Source: Cyclobacteriaceae bacterium
GTDB lineage: Bacteria; Bacteroidota; Bacteroidia; Cytophagales; Cyclobacteriaceae
Assembly (NCBI GenBank): GCA_019638395.1
Contig: JAHBTX010000002.1
Span: 124,001-188,000 of the forward strand
Direction of reading: 5' to 3'
Length of the DNA stretch: 64,000 nucleotides
Position 1 is the stretch's first letter; every line of letters begins with the position of its first letter. The notes under the pieces were generated by a model. It had not been told where the DNA came from, did not search any database, and worked only from the letters and a program-made list of their open reading frames with translations. Both the position numbers and the translations under genes were made by a program. Of the stretch, positions 54,726 to 64,000 are shown in pieces.

Positions 54726-56636
54726 ATGGGAAAAATTATTGGAATCGACTTAGGAACCACCAACTCGTGCGTAGCCGTAATGGAAGGTAACGAGCCCGTG
54801 GTGATCGCCAACAGCGAAGGCCGCAGAACCACGCCTTCTATTGTGGGTTTTCTGGATAACGGTAAAGGCGAACGCAAAGTGGGCGACCCTGCCAAGCGCC
54901 AGGCGATTACCAATCCAAAAAATACCGTTTCGTCTATCAAACGTTTCATGGGTAAAAAATTTGCCGATGTAGATGGCGAGAAAAAAATTGTAAGCTACCA
55001 GGTAGAAGCCGGCAACAACGATACCGTGCGGGTGCGCATAGGCGATCGGTTATATACACCACAGGAAATTTCCGCTATGATTCTTCAAAAAATGAAGAGC
55101 ACCGCTGAAGATTACCTTGGTACTACCGTAACAGAGGCAATCATTACTGTACCCGCTTATTTTAACGATGCCGAACGTCAGGCAACTAAAGAAGCCGGGC
55201 AGATTGCCGGGCTTGATGTAAAACGAATCATCAACGAACCCACTGCCGCAGCCTTGGCATATGGCCTTGATAAGAAAAACAAGGACATGAAAATAGCTGT
55301 ATATGATTTAGGCGGTGGCACATTCGATGTATCCATTCTGGAATTAGGCGATGGCGTATTTGAAGTTAAATCAACCAATGGCGATGTACACCTAGGTGGT
55401 GATGACTTTGACATGCGCATTATGAATTGGTTAGCCGATGAGTTTAAAGCCGATAAAAACATAGACTTGCGTAAAGACCCCATGGCCCTGCAGCGCTTAA
55501 AAGAAGCTGCCGAAAAAGCGAAGATTGAACTTTCAAGCTCAAACGAAACAGAAATTAATCTTCCGTACATCACTTCGGTGGATGGCGTGCCTGAGCACTT
55601 AGTAAAAAAACTCACCCGTGCCAAGTTCGAGCAGTTGAGCGATGATTTGATTCGCAGAACATTAGAACCTTGCCGCAAAGCCATTGAAGATTCTGGTTAT
55701 TCCGTTAGCCAGATAGATGAAGTAATTCTGGTAGGCGGATCAACCCGTATTCCCCGCATTCAGGAAGAAGTAGAAAAATTCTTCGGCAAAAAGCCATCCA
55801 AAGGAGTTAACCCCGATGAAGTTGTTGCTGTGGGTGCAGCCATTCAAGGTGGTGTATTAACCGGAGAGGTAAAAGATGTGTTGTTGTTGGATGTTACCCC
55901 GCTTTCATTGGGTATCGAAACCATGGGTGGTGTGTTCACAAAACTAATCCACTCCAACACAACCATACCGTCTAAAAAGTCAGAGGTATTTTCAACGGCT
56001 TCTGATAACCAACCTTCGGTAGAAATACATGTGCTGCAAGGCGAGCGCGACATTGCACAGTATAACCGTACTATAGGTCGCTTTCACTTAGATGGAATTC
56101 CGCCTGCCCCACGCGGGGTGCCGCAAATTGAAGTTACATTCGATATTGATGCCAACGGTATTTTACATGTGTCGGCTAAAGACAAAGGCACAGGTAAAGA
56201 ACAAAAGATTCGCATTGAAGCAAGCAGCGGATTAACCGATGCCGAGATACAAAAGATGAAGCAGGAAGCACAGGCCAATGCCGAAAATGATAAGAAAGAG
56301 AAAGAACGGGTGGATAAGCTCAACCAGGCCGATTCACTCATCTTTCAAACTGAAAAGCAATTGAAAGAGTTTGGTGATAAACTTTCGGAAGGAAACAAAA
56401 CCACCATTAATGGTGCACTTGAAAAACTAAAAGCAGCACATAAGAACCAGGATTTGGCAGCTATTGATCAAGCCATGGCAGCCTTGAACAATGCCTGGCA
56501 GGTGGCTTCGCAAGAAATGTATGCCGGTGGTAGCGCGCAGCAAACTGCAGGTAATGCTAACCAAACGGAACAAAACACTAACACCACAGGCGGTAATGGT
56601 AATGCCACCGATGTGGAGTATGAGGAAGTGAAGTAA
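54726..56636 (+). CDS. dnaK: Chaperone DnaK (Hsp70)
   Basis: The 636-residue protein has the ATPase domain with [29 protein letters not shown] and [11 protein letters not shown]. The substrate-binding domain follows, and the C-terminus has the disordered Gly/Asn/Thr stretch and the EEVK end typical of bacterial DnaK. It folds proteins with DnaJ and GrpE, encoded at 36-37.7 kb. It is separate from them here. A terminator follows. Confidence 0.98.
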   Translation: MGKIIGIDLGTTNSCVAVMEGNEPVVIANSEGRRTTPSIVGFLDNGKGERKVGDPAKRQAITNPKNTVSSIKRFMGKKFADVDGEKKIVSYQVEAGNNDTVRVRIGDRLYTPQEISAMILQKMKSTAEDYLGTTVTEAIITVPAYFNDAERQATKEAGQIAGLDVKRIINEPTAAALAYGLDKKNKDMKIAVYDLGGGTFDVSILELGDGVFEVKSTNGDVHLGGDDFDMRIMNWLADEFKADKNIDLRKDPMALQRLKEAAEKAKIELSSSNETEINLPYITSVDGVPEHLVKKLTRAKFEQLSDDLIRRTLEPCRKAIEDSGYSVSQIDEVILVGGSTRIPRIQEEVEKFFGKKPSKGVNPDEVVAVGAAIQGGVLTGEVKDVLLLDVTPLSLGIETMGGVFTKLIHSNTTIPSKKSEVFSTASDNQPSVEIHVLQGERDIAQYNRTIGRFHLDGIPPAPRGVPQIEVTFDIDANGILHVSAKDKGTGKEQKIRIEASSGLTDAEIQKMKQEAQANAENDKKEKERVDKLNQADSLIFQTEKQLKEFGDKLSEGNKTTINGALEKLKAAHKNQDLAAIDQAMAALNNAWQVASQEMYAGGSAQQTAGNANQTEQNTNTTGGNGNATDVEYEEVK

Positions 56637-56657
56637 GCATCTTGCACCAACCTAACG

Positions 56658-56692
56658 GCCCTTTGGATTGAAAAAATTCGAAGGGCTTTTTT
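56658..56692 (+). terminator. Intrinsic terminator after dnaK
   Basis: GCCCTTTGGA (56658-56667) pairs with TTCGAAGGGC (56677-56686), with two wobble pairs and a 9-nt loop. A run of six T follows. It lies 22 nt after the dnaK stop. Confidence 0.85.
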
Positions 56693-56752
56693 GTGCCTTA
56701 AATTTTTGGTTAACTCATTGCGCCCTATCTTTACGCCCCTTATAATTTTAAT

Positions 56753-58072
56753 ATGTTAGTCGTAAAATTTGGAGGCACCTCGGTAGGTAAGCCTGAGCGA
56801 ATGAAGAAGATTGCCAACCTTGTTACCGGTATGGCAGGCAAAAAAATTGTGGTGCTCTCCGCACTAAGCGGAACTACCAACACACTGGTGCGCATTGGCG
56901 ATAGTTTATTAGCCCAGCAACAAACATCGGCACATCAGGAAATTGCCGAACTGGAAAAACATTACCAACAATTCATAAAAGAACTTTACGAAAGCGAAGC
57001 CTACCAGGCTATTGGACAGGAAATTGTAAGCCGGTATTTCAGTTTGTTCCGGTTGCTGGCAGCCGGAAGATTTGACGATCGCAGCTACCGAGAGTTGTTA
57101 GCCCAGGGTGAACTGATTTCGACTGAACTTTTCTATCACCATCTGCAAGAGAAAAAAATCTCGGCCAGGCTTTTACCTGCTTTACACTTCATGTCGATAG
57201 ATGAAAACCAGGAGCCGGAGTTGGAAAAAATAAGCGAACGCCTGAAGCCAATTTTAGAAACAATGAGTACGGTGGATATACTCGTTACGCAAGGGTATAT
57301 CTGCCGCAACCATCGCAACGAAATTGATAACCTGAAACGCGGTGGCAGCGACTATACGGCATCATTAATCGGGGCCGCCATCCGGGCCGAAGAAATTCAA
57401 ATCTGGACTGACATAGACGGCATGCACAATAACGATCCGCGCATTGTTAAAAAGACTGTACCCATTGCTGAGCTTACGTTTGACGAAGCTTCCGAACTGG
57501 CTTACTTCGGTGCAAAAATCCTGCATCCATCCACCATTGTGCCCGCACAGAAATACCACGTACCGGTATTGTTAAAGAACACAATGGACGAAAAAGCGAA
57601 AGGCACCGTCATCAGCGATAAAGGCAGCCGGGGACAGTTTAAAGCCATAGCCGCCAAAGATGGCATCACAGCCATTAAGATTAAATCATCGCGCATGTTG
57701 TTGGCCTATGGTTTTTTAAGAAAAGTGTTTGAAGTGTTTGAGCGCTACAAAACGCCTATTGATATGATCTCAACCTCGGAAGTAGCCGTATCTGTCACCA
57801 TTGACGATAACAAAAACCTGAACCTGATACTGGAAGAATTGAAAAGTTTTGGTTCGATTGAAGTAGATACCGACCAATCTATTATTTGTATTGTAGGAAA
57901 TATGCTTTCTGAAAAGGAAGGCGTATTAAAAGAAGTGTTTCAATCCTTAGCACCAGTACCCATCCGCATGGTTTCGTACGGTGGCAGCCCCAATAACATT
58001 TCTATATTAGTAGGAACCGTGTACAAAGAAAAAGCGCTTACACTTCTTAACAGCGGTTTGTTTAATCTCTAA
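56753..58072 (+). CDS. lysC: Aspartate kinase (monofunctional)
   Basis: The 439-residue enzyme has the signature KFGGTSVG, the substrate region RGGSDYTASLIGAAI and IWTDIDGMHNNDPR, and two C-terminal ACT domains (about 290-439). It makes aspartyl phosphate for lysine, threonine and methionine synthesis. No homoserine dehydrogenase domain is present. A near-consensus TATCTTTA lies 20 nt before the ATG, and a terminator follows. Confidence 0.96.
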   Translation: MLVVKFGGTSVGKPERMKKIANLVTGMAGKKIVVLSALSGTTNTLVRIGDSLLAQQQTSAHQEIAELEKHYQQFIKELYESEAYQAIGQEIVSRYFSLFRLLAAGRFDDRSYRELLAQGELISTELFYHHLQEKKISARLLPALHFMSIDENQEPELEKISERLKPILETMSTVDILVTQGYICRNHRNEIDNLKRGGSDYTASLIGAAIRAEEIQIWTDIDGMHNNDPRIVKKTVPIAELTFDEASELAYFGAKILHPSTIVPAQKYHVPVLLKNTMDEKAKGTVISDKGSRGQFKAIAAKDGITAIKIKSSRMLLAYGFLRKVFEVFERYKTPIDMISTSEVAVSVTIDDNKNLNLILEELKSFGSIEVDTDQSIICIVGNMLSEKEGVLKEVFQSLAPVPIRMVSYGGSPNNISILVGTVYKEKALTLLNSGLFNL

Positions 58073-58090
58073 CTAAACCACAAGAATAAG

Positions 58091-58124
58091 AAGCTACCTG
58101 TAACAAGTATGGGTAGCTTTTTTT
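58091..58124 (+). terminator. Intrinsic terminator after lysC
   Basis: AAGCTACC (58091-58098) pairs with GGTAGCTT (58112-58119) around a 13-nt loop, followed by T5. An ATG at 58109 lies in the loop, so it is not the start of the EamA gene. Confidence 0.85.
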
Positions 58125-58138
58125 ATTATTGTCGGTTC

Positions 58139-59026
58139 GTGAAAAATAATACAACGTATTTATTAACAGGCCTTTCTTTTTCCATGCTGTGGGCATCGGC
58201 CTCCATTGCTGGAAAGTTTGGTTTAAATTCAGCCGAACCACTGTTGTTTTTCACCATCCGGTTTTTAATTGCCGGGGTCATTCTGCTGGCTTATGCTCAC
58301 GCAATAAAAAAGTATCGTGTTCCAACCGGTAAGGAATGGTTGCGTCTTTCCATTTTCGGTGCTTTCAACACCGCGCTTTATCTGGGTATTTTTATCGTAG
58401 CCCTTCAATTTATTACCGCTGGCATTACCGCTTTAGCCATAGCACTTAATCCGCTTTTTATCAGTTTGCTTTCATCGCTGCTAAACAAACGCAAAGTAAA
58501 ATGGATGGAATGGGGTAGCATTACGCTCGGCCTTGCAGGAGTATTACTGGCCTCTTACCCCTTGTTGCAACATGAATCTATTTCAATTGCCGGTTTATTG
58601 CTGCTGGGCCTGAGTATGATTACCTACTCAGTCGGGGCTGTTTATTATGCCGGGCAAAAGTGGATGTTGGAGCGCGTTACTATAAATGGCTGGCAGGTTT
58701 TACTTGGCGGATTAATGACAGCACCCTTTGCTTTGTTTATGCATCAGCCTGGTTCCAATCAATTTGATTCTTATTTCTGGCTTTCCTTGTTATGGTTAGT
58801 AGTACCCGTATCGATTGTAGCTGTTAACCTTTGGTTAATATTGCTAAAAGCTGATGCTGTAAAAGCATCTATCTGGCTATACCTGTGCCCCATTTTTGGG
58901 CTCATGCTATCGGCCCTGTTGTTGAATGAACCGCTTACCATTTACACCTGGTTAGGAACTGCCCTTGTGCTGGGTGCCGTTTTTATCGGCCAGCAAAAAA
59001 ACTATGCTGCGGGTCAATCCCGTTAA
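58139..59026 (+). CDS. EamA-family (DMT) transporter
   Basis: The 295-residue protein has ten membrane helices in two EamA repeats and motifs such as WASASIAGKFGLNSAEPLLFFTIRF. It probably exports or imports small metabolites such as amino acids. I set the start at GTG 58139 because the longer frame from 58109 would begin in the loop of the lysC terminator. The substrate is unknown. Confidence 0.88.
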   Translation: MKNNTTYLLTGLSFSMLWASASIAGKFGLNSAEPLLFFTIRFLIAGVILLAYAHAIKKYRVPTGKEWLRLSIFGAFNTALYLGIFIVALQFITAGITALAIALNPLFISLLSSLLNKRKVKWMEWGSITLGLAGVLLASYPLLQHESISIAGLLLLGLSMITYSVGAVYYAGQKWMLERVTINGWQVLLGGLMTAPFALFMHQPGSNQFDSYFWLSLLWLVVPVSIVAVNLWLILLKADAVKASIWLYLCPIFGLMLSALLLNEPLTIYTWLGTALVLGAVFIGQQKNYAAGQSR

Positions 59027-59164
59027 TTATTTTCAGGCTGCCGCTTATCAGTTTTCTAACCCATAATTAATATCTGTGCTGGTTGTCAATAATTAACTTG
59101 CTTCTTTCGCAACGACTTAAGTTTTATTCTATATTTACCAGTATCAACCTATTTCTATTTGCCT

Positions 59165-60487
59165 ATGGAAGCTATAGTAATCACCCTCTTTGTTGTAGGG
59201 TACCTCGCTATCGCACTTGAACATCCTATTAAAATAAATAAAACTGCTTCGGCACTCCTTACAGGAGTTCTTTGCTGGACCATCTATGCTGTTTCCTCAT
59301 CCGATCACATAGAAGAAATCGGCCATCACCTGGCTGAGCATTTGAGTGAGATTGCTGCCATACTTTTTTTCCTGATGGGGGCCATGACAATTGTAGAGTT
59401 GGTGGATGCTTATCAAGGTTTTAAAATTATTACTGATCGCATCAATACAAAAAATCCTAAAAAACTAATGTGGATTATTTGTAGTGTAACCTTTGTGCTG
59501 TCTGCCATTTTGGATAACCTCACTACTTCTATTGTTATGATATCGCTTATTCGTAAGCTGGTACCCAACAAAGATATGCGGTTGTTCTTTGCCGGTATGA
59601 TTGTAATTGCCGCTAATGCCGGTGGTGCCTGGTCGCCCATTGGCGATGTTACCACCACCATGCTGTGGATTGGTGGCCAGATATCATCAGGCAATATTAT
59701 TATGACACTTATACTTCCCAGTCTTGTTTGTATGATTGTGCCGCTCATCTATTTGCAGTTCACCCTGAAAGGCGAATTGGGCAATGCTACCAACGATAGC
59801 AGCCAACCTAATTCGCAAGGGCATGGCGGGCATGGAAACGGAGCTCCCATTAAAGGTTCTACTACCATGTTGATTCTGGGTGTTGGCGGTTTGATCTCCG
59901 TTCCTGTTTTTAAAACTGTAACCCACCTTCCACCCTACCTGGGCATGTTGCTGGCTTTAGGTGTGCTATGGGTAGTATCTGAATTGATAAACCCTGATAT
60001 GGACGAAGCTGAAAAAAGACCTTATACAGCAGCCGGTGCGCTTACGCGGATTGATGTTCCAAGCGTGCTTTTCTTTTTGGGAATATTATTGGCTGTTGGG
60101 GCTTTACAATCCATGCAAATACTTACTCACTTTTCGGCATGGTTAGATAGCACCCTGGGCGACCAACGCATTATAATTACCCTTGTAGGTATTCTTTCTT
60201 CAATAGTAGATAACGTGCCATTGGTAGCTGCCAGTATGGGCATGTATGATATGGGCGTGTACTATCAAGATCATATGATTTGGGAATACCTGGCCTATTG
60301 TGCCGGTACGGGTGGTAGCATTCTGATTATTGGTTCAGCAGCCGGTGTTGCTGTAATGGGTATGGAAAAAATTGATTTTATCTGGTACCTGAAACGCATT
60401 TCGCTATTGGCCATGTTAGGTTATTTTGCCGGAGCTATTGTTTACCTGATTATTCATCCTTTTCTGGCGGTTCATCCTCCGGCTTAG
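59165..60487 (+). CDS. nhaD: Sodium/proton antiporter NhaD
   Basis: The 440-residue protein has about 12 membrane helices. Conserved features are SAILDNLTTSIVMISL, GGAWSPIGDVTTTMLW and IVDNVPLVAASMGM, which contain the ion-binding residues of the NhaD branch of the ArsB/NhaD family. It expels sodium in exchange for protons. I set ATG 59165 instead of the TTG at 59159. Its stop overlaps the convergent dehydrogenase stop by 4 nt, and its terminator sits inside that gene. Confidence 0.94.
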   Translation: MEAIVITLFVVGYLAIALEHPIKINKTASALLTGVLCWTIYAVSSSDHIEEIGHHLAEHLSEIAAILFFLMGAMTIVELVDAYQGFKIITDRINTKNPKKLMWIICSVTFVLSAILDNLTTSIVMISLIRKLVPNKDMRLFFAGMIVIAANAGGAWSPIGDVTTTMLWIGGQISSGNIIMTLILPSLVCMIVPLIYLQFTLKGELGNATNDSSQPNSQGHGGHGNGAPIKGSTTMLILGVGGLISVPVFKTVTHLPPYLGMLLALGVLWVVSELINPDMDEAEKRPYTAAGALTRIDVPSVLFFLGILLAVGALQSMQILTHFSAWLDSTLGDQRIIITLVGILSSIVDNVPLVAASMGMYDMGVYYQDHMIWEYLAYCAGTGGSILIIGSAAGVAVMGMEKIDFIWYLKRISLLAMLGYFAGAIVYLIIHPFLAVHPPA

Positions 60488-61716
60488 TTTACCAACTGCT
60501 TTAATGCAATTTCAAACGAGGTTTGTGCAAGCCTCGTTTTTTTATTGTTGATAGCGTGCGTTTTCTGTAAGGCCATTTTTATCGTATTTGAAATGTCCAA
60601 AAAAATTGCCTCATCAGTCATGCTCACTTCTTTTTCCATAAAGTAAGCAAACACGCGTGCCATACCGCAGTTGGCAATAAAATCGGGAACGATGGAAATC
60701 TTTTCATCGGCATACAAACCGGTGGCACCAAAGAAAATCTCCGGATCGGCAAATGGTACATTGGCTCCACATGAAAACACTTCTACACCTGAAGCAATCA
60801 TGCGGTCAACCTGATCTTTTGTAACCAACCGCGAAGCTGCAGCCGGCACGAACACTTCAAATTCCAGATCCCAGATTTTCTGGTTTACAATATCAAATGG
60901 AAGCAACTCATCTGTTACAAGCTTGTTCCCATCACGATTTAAAACCAGCTCGCAAATTTCTGTATGTGTAAATCCTTTTTGATTTATTAAACCACCTTCG
61001 CGTGTAAGTATGCCTACAATGGTTACTCCCATTTGCGAAAGATAAAAACCGGCTGCTGCGCCTACATTACCCCAGCCTTGTATCATGGCACGTTTGCCTT
61101 TCAGGTTGCCACCCCACAAAGTGTAATAATGTTTAACGGCCTCGGCTACACCATATCCTGTACACATATCGGCCACCGTGTATTTTTTAGTTAGCGATGG
61201 TGTGTAGCTTTCGCTTTCAATTAACTTAATAACACCTTGCCGCAACTGACCAATGCGATTTACTTTCTGCGGTTCGGTGGGCTTGTAATGTCCTGTAAAA
61301 ACACCTTCCTGCGGATGCCAGATACCTACATCTTCGGTATGTGGAATTACTTCATGAATCTCGTCCACATTCAAATCGCCCCCGGTACCATAATAATATT
61401 TTAACAAAGGCATTACTGCTGCATACCAACGATGCAGCACACCCGCTTTGCGCGGATCGTTCGGATCGAAATTGATTCCAGACTTTGCTCCACCAATAGG
61501 CGGCCCCGAAACCGTAAACTTTACTTCCATTGTTTTGGCCAGCGACTCAACCTCGCGCTTATCTAACCCTACGCGCATGCGTGTACCCCCACCGGCAGCA
61601 CCACCCCGCAATGAATTAATAACCACCCAGCCTTCAGCAGCAGTTTCGGTATCTTTCCATTCAAACACAATTTCGGCAGGTTTGCTTTCAAACTTTTTCA
61701 ATAGTTCTTTCATCAT
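60484..61716 (-). CDS. Glu/Leu/Phe/Val dehydrogenase
   Basis: The 410-residue enzyme has the substrate domain with GGAAGGGTRMRVG and the catalytic lysine in GGAKSGINFDPND. The NAD-binding domain has GWGNVGAAAGFYL, and a PAAASRLV motif follows. The pattern is that of the amino acid dehydrogenase family; glutamate and leucine forms cannot be split with confidence. I use the ATG at 61716 (alternative 61713), since a TATCTTTG promoter box covers the longer start. The 3' end carries the nhaD terminator on the other strand. Confidence 0.93.
   Translation of the reverse strand: MMKELLKKFESKPAEIVFEWKDTETAAEGWVVINSLRGGAAGGGTRMRVGLDKREVESLAKTMEVKFTVSGPPIGGAKSGINFDPNDPRKAGVLHRWYAAVMPLLKYYYGTGGDLNVDEIHEVIPHTEDVGIWHPQEGVFTGHYKPTEPQKVNRIGQLRQGVIKLIESESYTPSLTKKYTVADMCTGYGVAEAVKHYYTLWGGNLKGKRAMIQGWGNVGAAAGFYLSQMGVTIVGILTREGGLINQKGFTHTEICELVLNRDGNKLVTDELLPFDIVNQKIWDLEFEVFVPAAASRLVTKDQVDRMIASGVEVFSCGANVPFADPEIFFGATGLYADEKISIVPDFIANCGMARVFAYFMEKEVSMTDEAIFLDISNTIKMALQKTHAINNKKTRLAQTSFEIALKQLVN
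60514..60545 (+). terminator. nhaD terminator inside the convergent dehydrogenase coding end
   Basis: AAACGAGGTTT (60514-60524) pairs with AAGCCTCGTTT (60529-60539; one G-T pair) around a 4-nt loop, with T-tract to about 60543. It lies 27 nt after the nhaD stop and within the last codons of the minus-strand dehydrogenase gene. Confidence 0.85.
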
Positions 61717-61731
61717 ACAAAGTTTAGGTGT

Positions 61732-61739
61732 CAAAGATA
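61732..61739 (-). promoter_or_regulatory. Candidate -7 promoter box for the dehydrogenase
   Basis: The minus strand reads TATCTTTG, an exact TAnnTTTG match, 15 nt before the ATG at 61716. It overlaps the ATG of the longer frame (61734), which is therefore rejected. Confidence 0.5.
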
Positions 61740-61891
61740 TTTAAACTGGTATTATGCATTTCAAGCAAATTTGAATGTTATGTAAAACGGCATGCTCCCA
61801 TCCAGAAAAAAAATGGTTTACGATATGGAATAGTTCAGATAAGATTTTTAATGTTCAGTCCTTGTTAAAATTGTTTTGCAGGCACTTTCAG

Positions 61892-61899
61892 TATTTTTG
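61892..61899 (+). promoter_or_regulatory. Candidate -7 promoter box for coaX
   Basis: TATTTTTG is an exact TAnnTTTG match. An ATTG sequence lies 18 nt upstream as a weak -33. The ATG is only 7 nt away, so the mRNA may be close to leaderless. Confidence 0.5.
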
Positions 61900-61906
61900 A
61901 ACAAAA

Positions 61907-62626
61907 ATGAATCTGGTTATTGATAGCGGAAACACGCGCATAAAGGCTGCGCTCTTTAACCAAGCCGGTTTAGTGCTAAAGGAAAATTTCAGCAACCATT
62001 CCGATCTGAAATTTTTTCTAAACAACCAGCATTATGATCATCTGTTGGTAAGTTCGGTAAGCATTCCGGCAACCGACATAGCAAGCGCTGCTAACAATTC
62101 GGGAAAAAAAATAATATTGAACCCACAACTTGCGCTACCTATAAAACTGAACTACACAACTCCAAATACCTTGGGGGTAGATCGTATAGCGGCTGCCTGT
62201 GGTGCCTACGAAATTTTTCCACATCAAAACTGTCTGGTAATTGATGCGGGCACCTGTATCAATACTGAGTTTATAGATGCATCCGGTACGTATCGGGGTG
62301 GCTCCATTTCACCCGGCATAACCATGCGGTTTAAAGCCATGCATACGTTTACTCAATCATTGCCGTTATTAAACGCTGAAACGAATGCGCCCCTTACCGG
62401 CAATAGTACTGAAACCTGTATGCAAAGTGGTGTGCTAAATGGGGCACTTGCCGAAGTGGATGGACTGATTAAAAAATACCAACAACAACATGAAAACCTG
62501 CGGGTTATTTTATGCGGGGGCGATTATGCGTTTTTTGAAAACAACCTTAAACACGCCATATTTGTAGCCCCCGATCTCGTTTTGACCGGTTTGAACAGGA
62601 TTTTACGCTATCATGCAGAATTTTAG
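61907..62626 (+). CDS. coaX: Type III pantothenate kinase
   Basis: The 239-residue enzyme has the ATPase-fold motifs VIDSGNTRIKAALF at the start, TLGVDRIAAACGAY and VIDAGTCINTEFID, and GGSISPGITMRFKAMH. CoaX makes 4-phosphopantothenate, the first step to coenzyme A, and is not feedback-inhibited by CoA. It overlaps the next gene by 14 nt. Confidence 0.95.
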   Translation: MNLVIDSGNTRIKAALFNQAGLVLKENFSNHSDLKFFLNNQHYDHLLVSSVSIPATDIASAANNSGKKIILNPQLALPIKLNYTTPNTLGVDRIAAACGAYEIFPHQNCLVIDAGTCINTEFIDASGTYRGGSISPGITMRFKAMHTFTQSLPLLNAETNAPLTGNSTETCMQSGVLNGALAEVDGLIKKYQQQHENLRVILCGGDYAFFENNLKHAIFVAPDLVLTGLNRILRYHAEF

Positions 62627-63893
62627 AAGGAATTTCACACTCGCATTCGGATTAATACTGGTTGGCGGGGCAGCAATGGCACAAATTGCTAACACACCAT
62701 TTAGTTACCGGGGTATAGGTGATTTGTTTGGTAATGCACTGGCACATAACCAAGGCATGGCCGGTGTGGGAGTAAGTAACCCACAATATTTCTATCTCAA
62801 CAATCAAAACCCGGCCCTGCTTATTTACAACAGGTTTACGGTGTTTGAAGGTGGCTTTATAGGCCAATACAACACAATAAAAGGCAATGGCTCCTCTGAA
62901 AAAAGTGGCAACGGAAATCTTAATTATCTCATGATGGGTTTTCCGGTAAAGATGGGCAAGTGGTCAACCTCCTTTGGGCTGGCACCATTTTCGGGTGTAA
63001 ACTATCGCACCAACTATACCGATGCTATTGAAGGCAGCACGAATACCGTAAATGTAGAAGAAACCGGAACCGGGGGGGTAAATCAGGTTTTTTGGGCGAA
63101 TGGTGTAGCGCTTAGCAAAACACTTTCGGTTGGAGTAAGAGCTACTTACTTATTCAGCTCAATCGTAAACGAATACTCCAATGCATTAACTACCGACTCC
63201 TCCCCGATTGTATATTTTCCTTCAATTTATGAGCGCACTTACATCAAGGATTTTAATTTTTCGATGGGTGTATCGTATCATAAAGATTCGCTCTTTAATA
63301 AAAACTATCGCTTCAATGTTGGTGCTGTGTATAATTTCAAATCGAAACTAAACACCGAATATTTTACACGCATTGAAAGAAGAAACAACTCAGGCAACGT
63401 AATTGATTCTACAACACTCATCAACAATGTACCCGGTACCATTACGTTGCCTCAATCTTTTACAGTAGGCGTTTCGTTTGGACGCGCAGAAAAATGGATG
63501 ATTGGTGCTGATTATTCTTACCTTAAAAACAGTTTGTTTCGCGATTACTTCGGAAATTCGCAAAACGGTACCGATAGCTGGCGAATGGCAATTGGTGGAG
63601 AAATTACACCAGACCCTATGGCCCTTAGTGGTTATCTGAAGCGGATGACGTACCGAACAGGTGTGAGCCTGGAACAATATCCGTATTTGATTAACGGTAA
63701 ACCCGTAAACGATTTTGGCATTAATTTTGGGTTTACTATGCCTGTAAACCGAATCTCAAGTCTTGACTTCGCTTTTAAGGTTGGCAAGCGCGGATCGGTT
63801 CAGGATCATACCATTGAAGAAAACTATTTTAAGGTTTACTTTGGGGTTACAATTAATGATCAATTTTGGTTTATTAAACGCAGATTTGATTAA
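62613..63893 (+). CDS. Outer-membrane porin-like protein
   Basis: The 426-residue protein has a signal peptide (VGGAAMAQIA) and a long series of amphipathic strands. It has the start PFSYRGIGDLFGNALAHNQGMAGVGVS typical of Bacteroidota proteins found next to coaX. The C-terminus ends in aromatic residues and basic RRFD. It is probably a beta-barrel. The function is unknown. Confidence 0.85.
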   Translation: MQNFRRNFTLAFGLILVGGAAMAQIANTPFSYRGIGDLFGNALAHNQGMAGVGVSNPQYFYLNNQNPALLIYNRFTVFEGGFIGQYNTIKGNGSSEKSGNGNLNYLMMGFPVKMGKWSTSFGLAPFSGVNYRTNYTDAIEGSTNTVNVEETGTGGVNQVFWANGVALSKTLSVGVRATYLFSSIVNEYSNALTTDSSPIVYFPSIYERTYIKDFNFSMGVSYHKDSLFNKNYRFNVGAVYNFKSKLNTEYFTRIERRNNSGNVIDSTTLINNVPGTITLPQSFTVGVSFGRAEKWMIGADYSYLKNSLFRDYFGNSQNGTDSWRMAIGGEITPDPMALSGYLKRMTYRTGVSLEQYPYLINGKPVNDFGINFGFTMPVNRISSLDFAFKVGKRGSVQDHTIEENYFKVYFGVTINDQFWFIKRRFD

Positions 63894-63918
63894 ACATAGA
63901 CTTAAACCACAGAACAAA

Positions 63919-64000
63919 ATGAAAATGAACATGCGATCATCGGTATTGTTGTTGGCGCTTTCCCTTGGTGCATTTGCAGGCTTTGGACAGTGTAAAGATG
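63919..64000 (+). CDS. Start of an exported protein (runs off the right edge)
   Basis: Only 27 codons are in the window. They form a signal peptide (MKMNMRSSVLLLALSLGAF... to GFGQ). In related Bacteroidota the gene after this outer-membrane protein often encodes a TPR protein, but this cannot be verified here. It lies 25 nt after the preceding stop. Confidence 0.7.
   Translation, partial: MKMNMRSSVLLLALSLGAFAGFGQCKD

Noticed and set aside
55178-55684. Minus-strand 168-residue frame within dnaK
   Set aside because: It is antisense to the highly conserved dnaK frame and shows no domain or start context.
58109-58138. Start of the EamA gene at ATG 58109
   Set aside because: This ATG lies in the loop of the lysC terminator hairpin; the GTG at 58139 gives a normal EamA start.

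Overview
The window looks like chromosomal DNA of a member of the Bacteroidota, most likely a Cytophagales-type bacterium. The signs are TAnnTTTG promoter boxes, almost no purine-rich ribosome binding sites, many LytS/LytTR regulator pairs, a Bacteroidota-type tyrosine recombinase, the coaX / outer-membrane protein / secreted protein gene order, and an atpD-atpC pair standing apart from the rest of ATP synthase. Codon use and GC (about 40-45 percent by eye) are even, except for a visibly AT-richer stretch near 20.9-22 kb. The species cannot be named from sequence alone.

Layout. (1) 1-4.7 kb: a copper-themed block ending at a tRNA-Lys gene. It holds the start of a CopA-type P-ATPase, two AraC regulators each fused to a heavy-metal CxxC domain, a tyrosinase, a frameshifted small gene and a tyrosine recombinase whose promoter region carries repeated ATTGGTCACC words. 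It reads as one end of an island integrated at tRNA-Lys. (2) 4.8-19.6 kb: an SH3/TPR envelope protein; a MacAB-like efflux set (adaptor, permease, ATPase) followed by a LytS/LytTR two-component pair; tRNA-Pro; an aminotransferase, MarC, a metal-binding rhodanese, YiaAB, Crp/Fnr and SRPBCC genes, DUF1684, and a dipeptidyl-peptidase-IV-like enzyme. (3) 19.6-32.9 kb: the accessory, poorly characterised part. Its first half is a minus-strand cluster of a DUF900 hydrolase, an M19-like dipeptidase, a 3-TM protein, a secreted protein with a C-terminal membrane domain, a decayed gene and an outer-membrane-like protein. Its second half holds another LytS/LytTR pair with small envelope proteins, a signal-less CHAP amidase with peptidoglycan-binding repeats, two tandem paralogous helical proteins, a perfect 41-nt palindrome and an orphan LuxR-type response regulator.

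(4) 33-45 kb: housekeeping genes: hpt, adk, obgE, a HigBA-like toxin-antitoxin pair overlapping the end of obgE, grpE-dnaJ (DnaJ has lost two of its four zinc motifs), an ABC exporter pair, a histidine kinase, and atpD-atpC with a textbook Bacteroidota promoter and a bidirectional terminator. (5) 44.5-54.4 kb: small envelope proteins, an RluA pseudouridine synthase, a class A beta-lactamase-like lipoprotein, a Uma2 nuclease, prfC, and a lipid-linked sugar group (PAP2, GT39, GT2, flippase-like protein). (6) 54.7-64 kb: dnaK, aspartate kinase, an EamA exporter, NhaD convergent with a Glu/Leu dehydrogenase, then coaX, an outer-membrane protein and the start of a further exported protein.

Several start codons were moved downstream of the longest open frame because a TAnnTTTG promoter box or a terminator hairpin lies inside the longer frame. 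The best candidates for undescribed biology are the HMA-AraC/tyrosinase copper island and the 19.6-32.9 kb envelope/conflict-like region. Functions proposed for these are inference.
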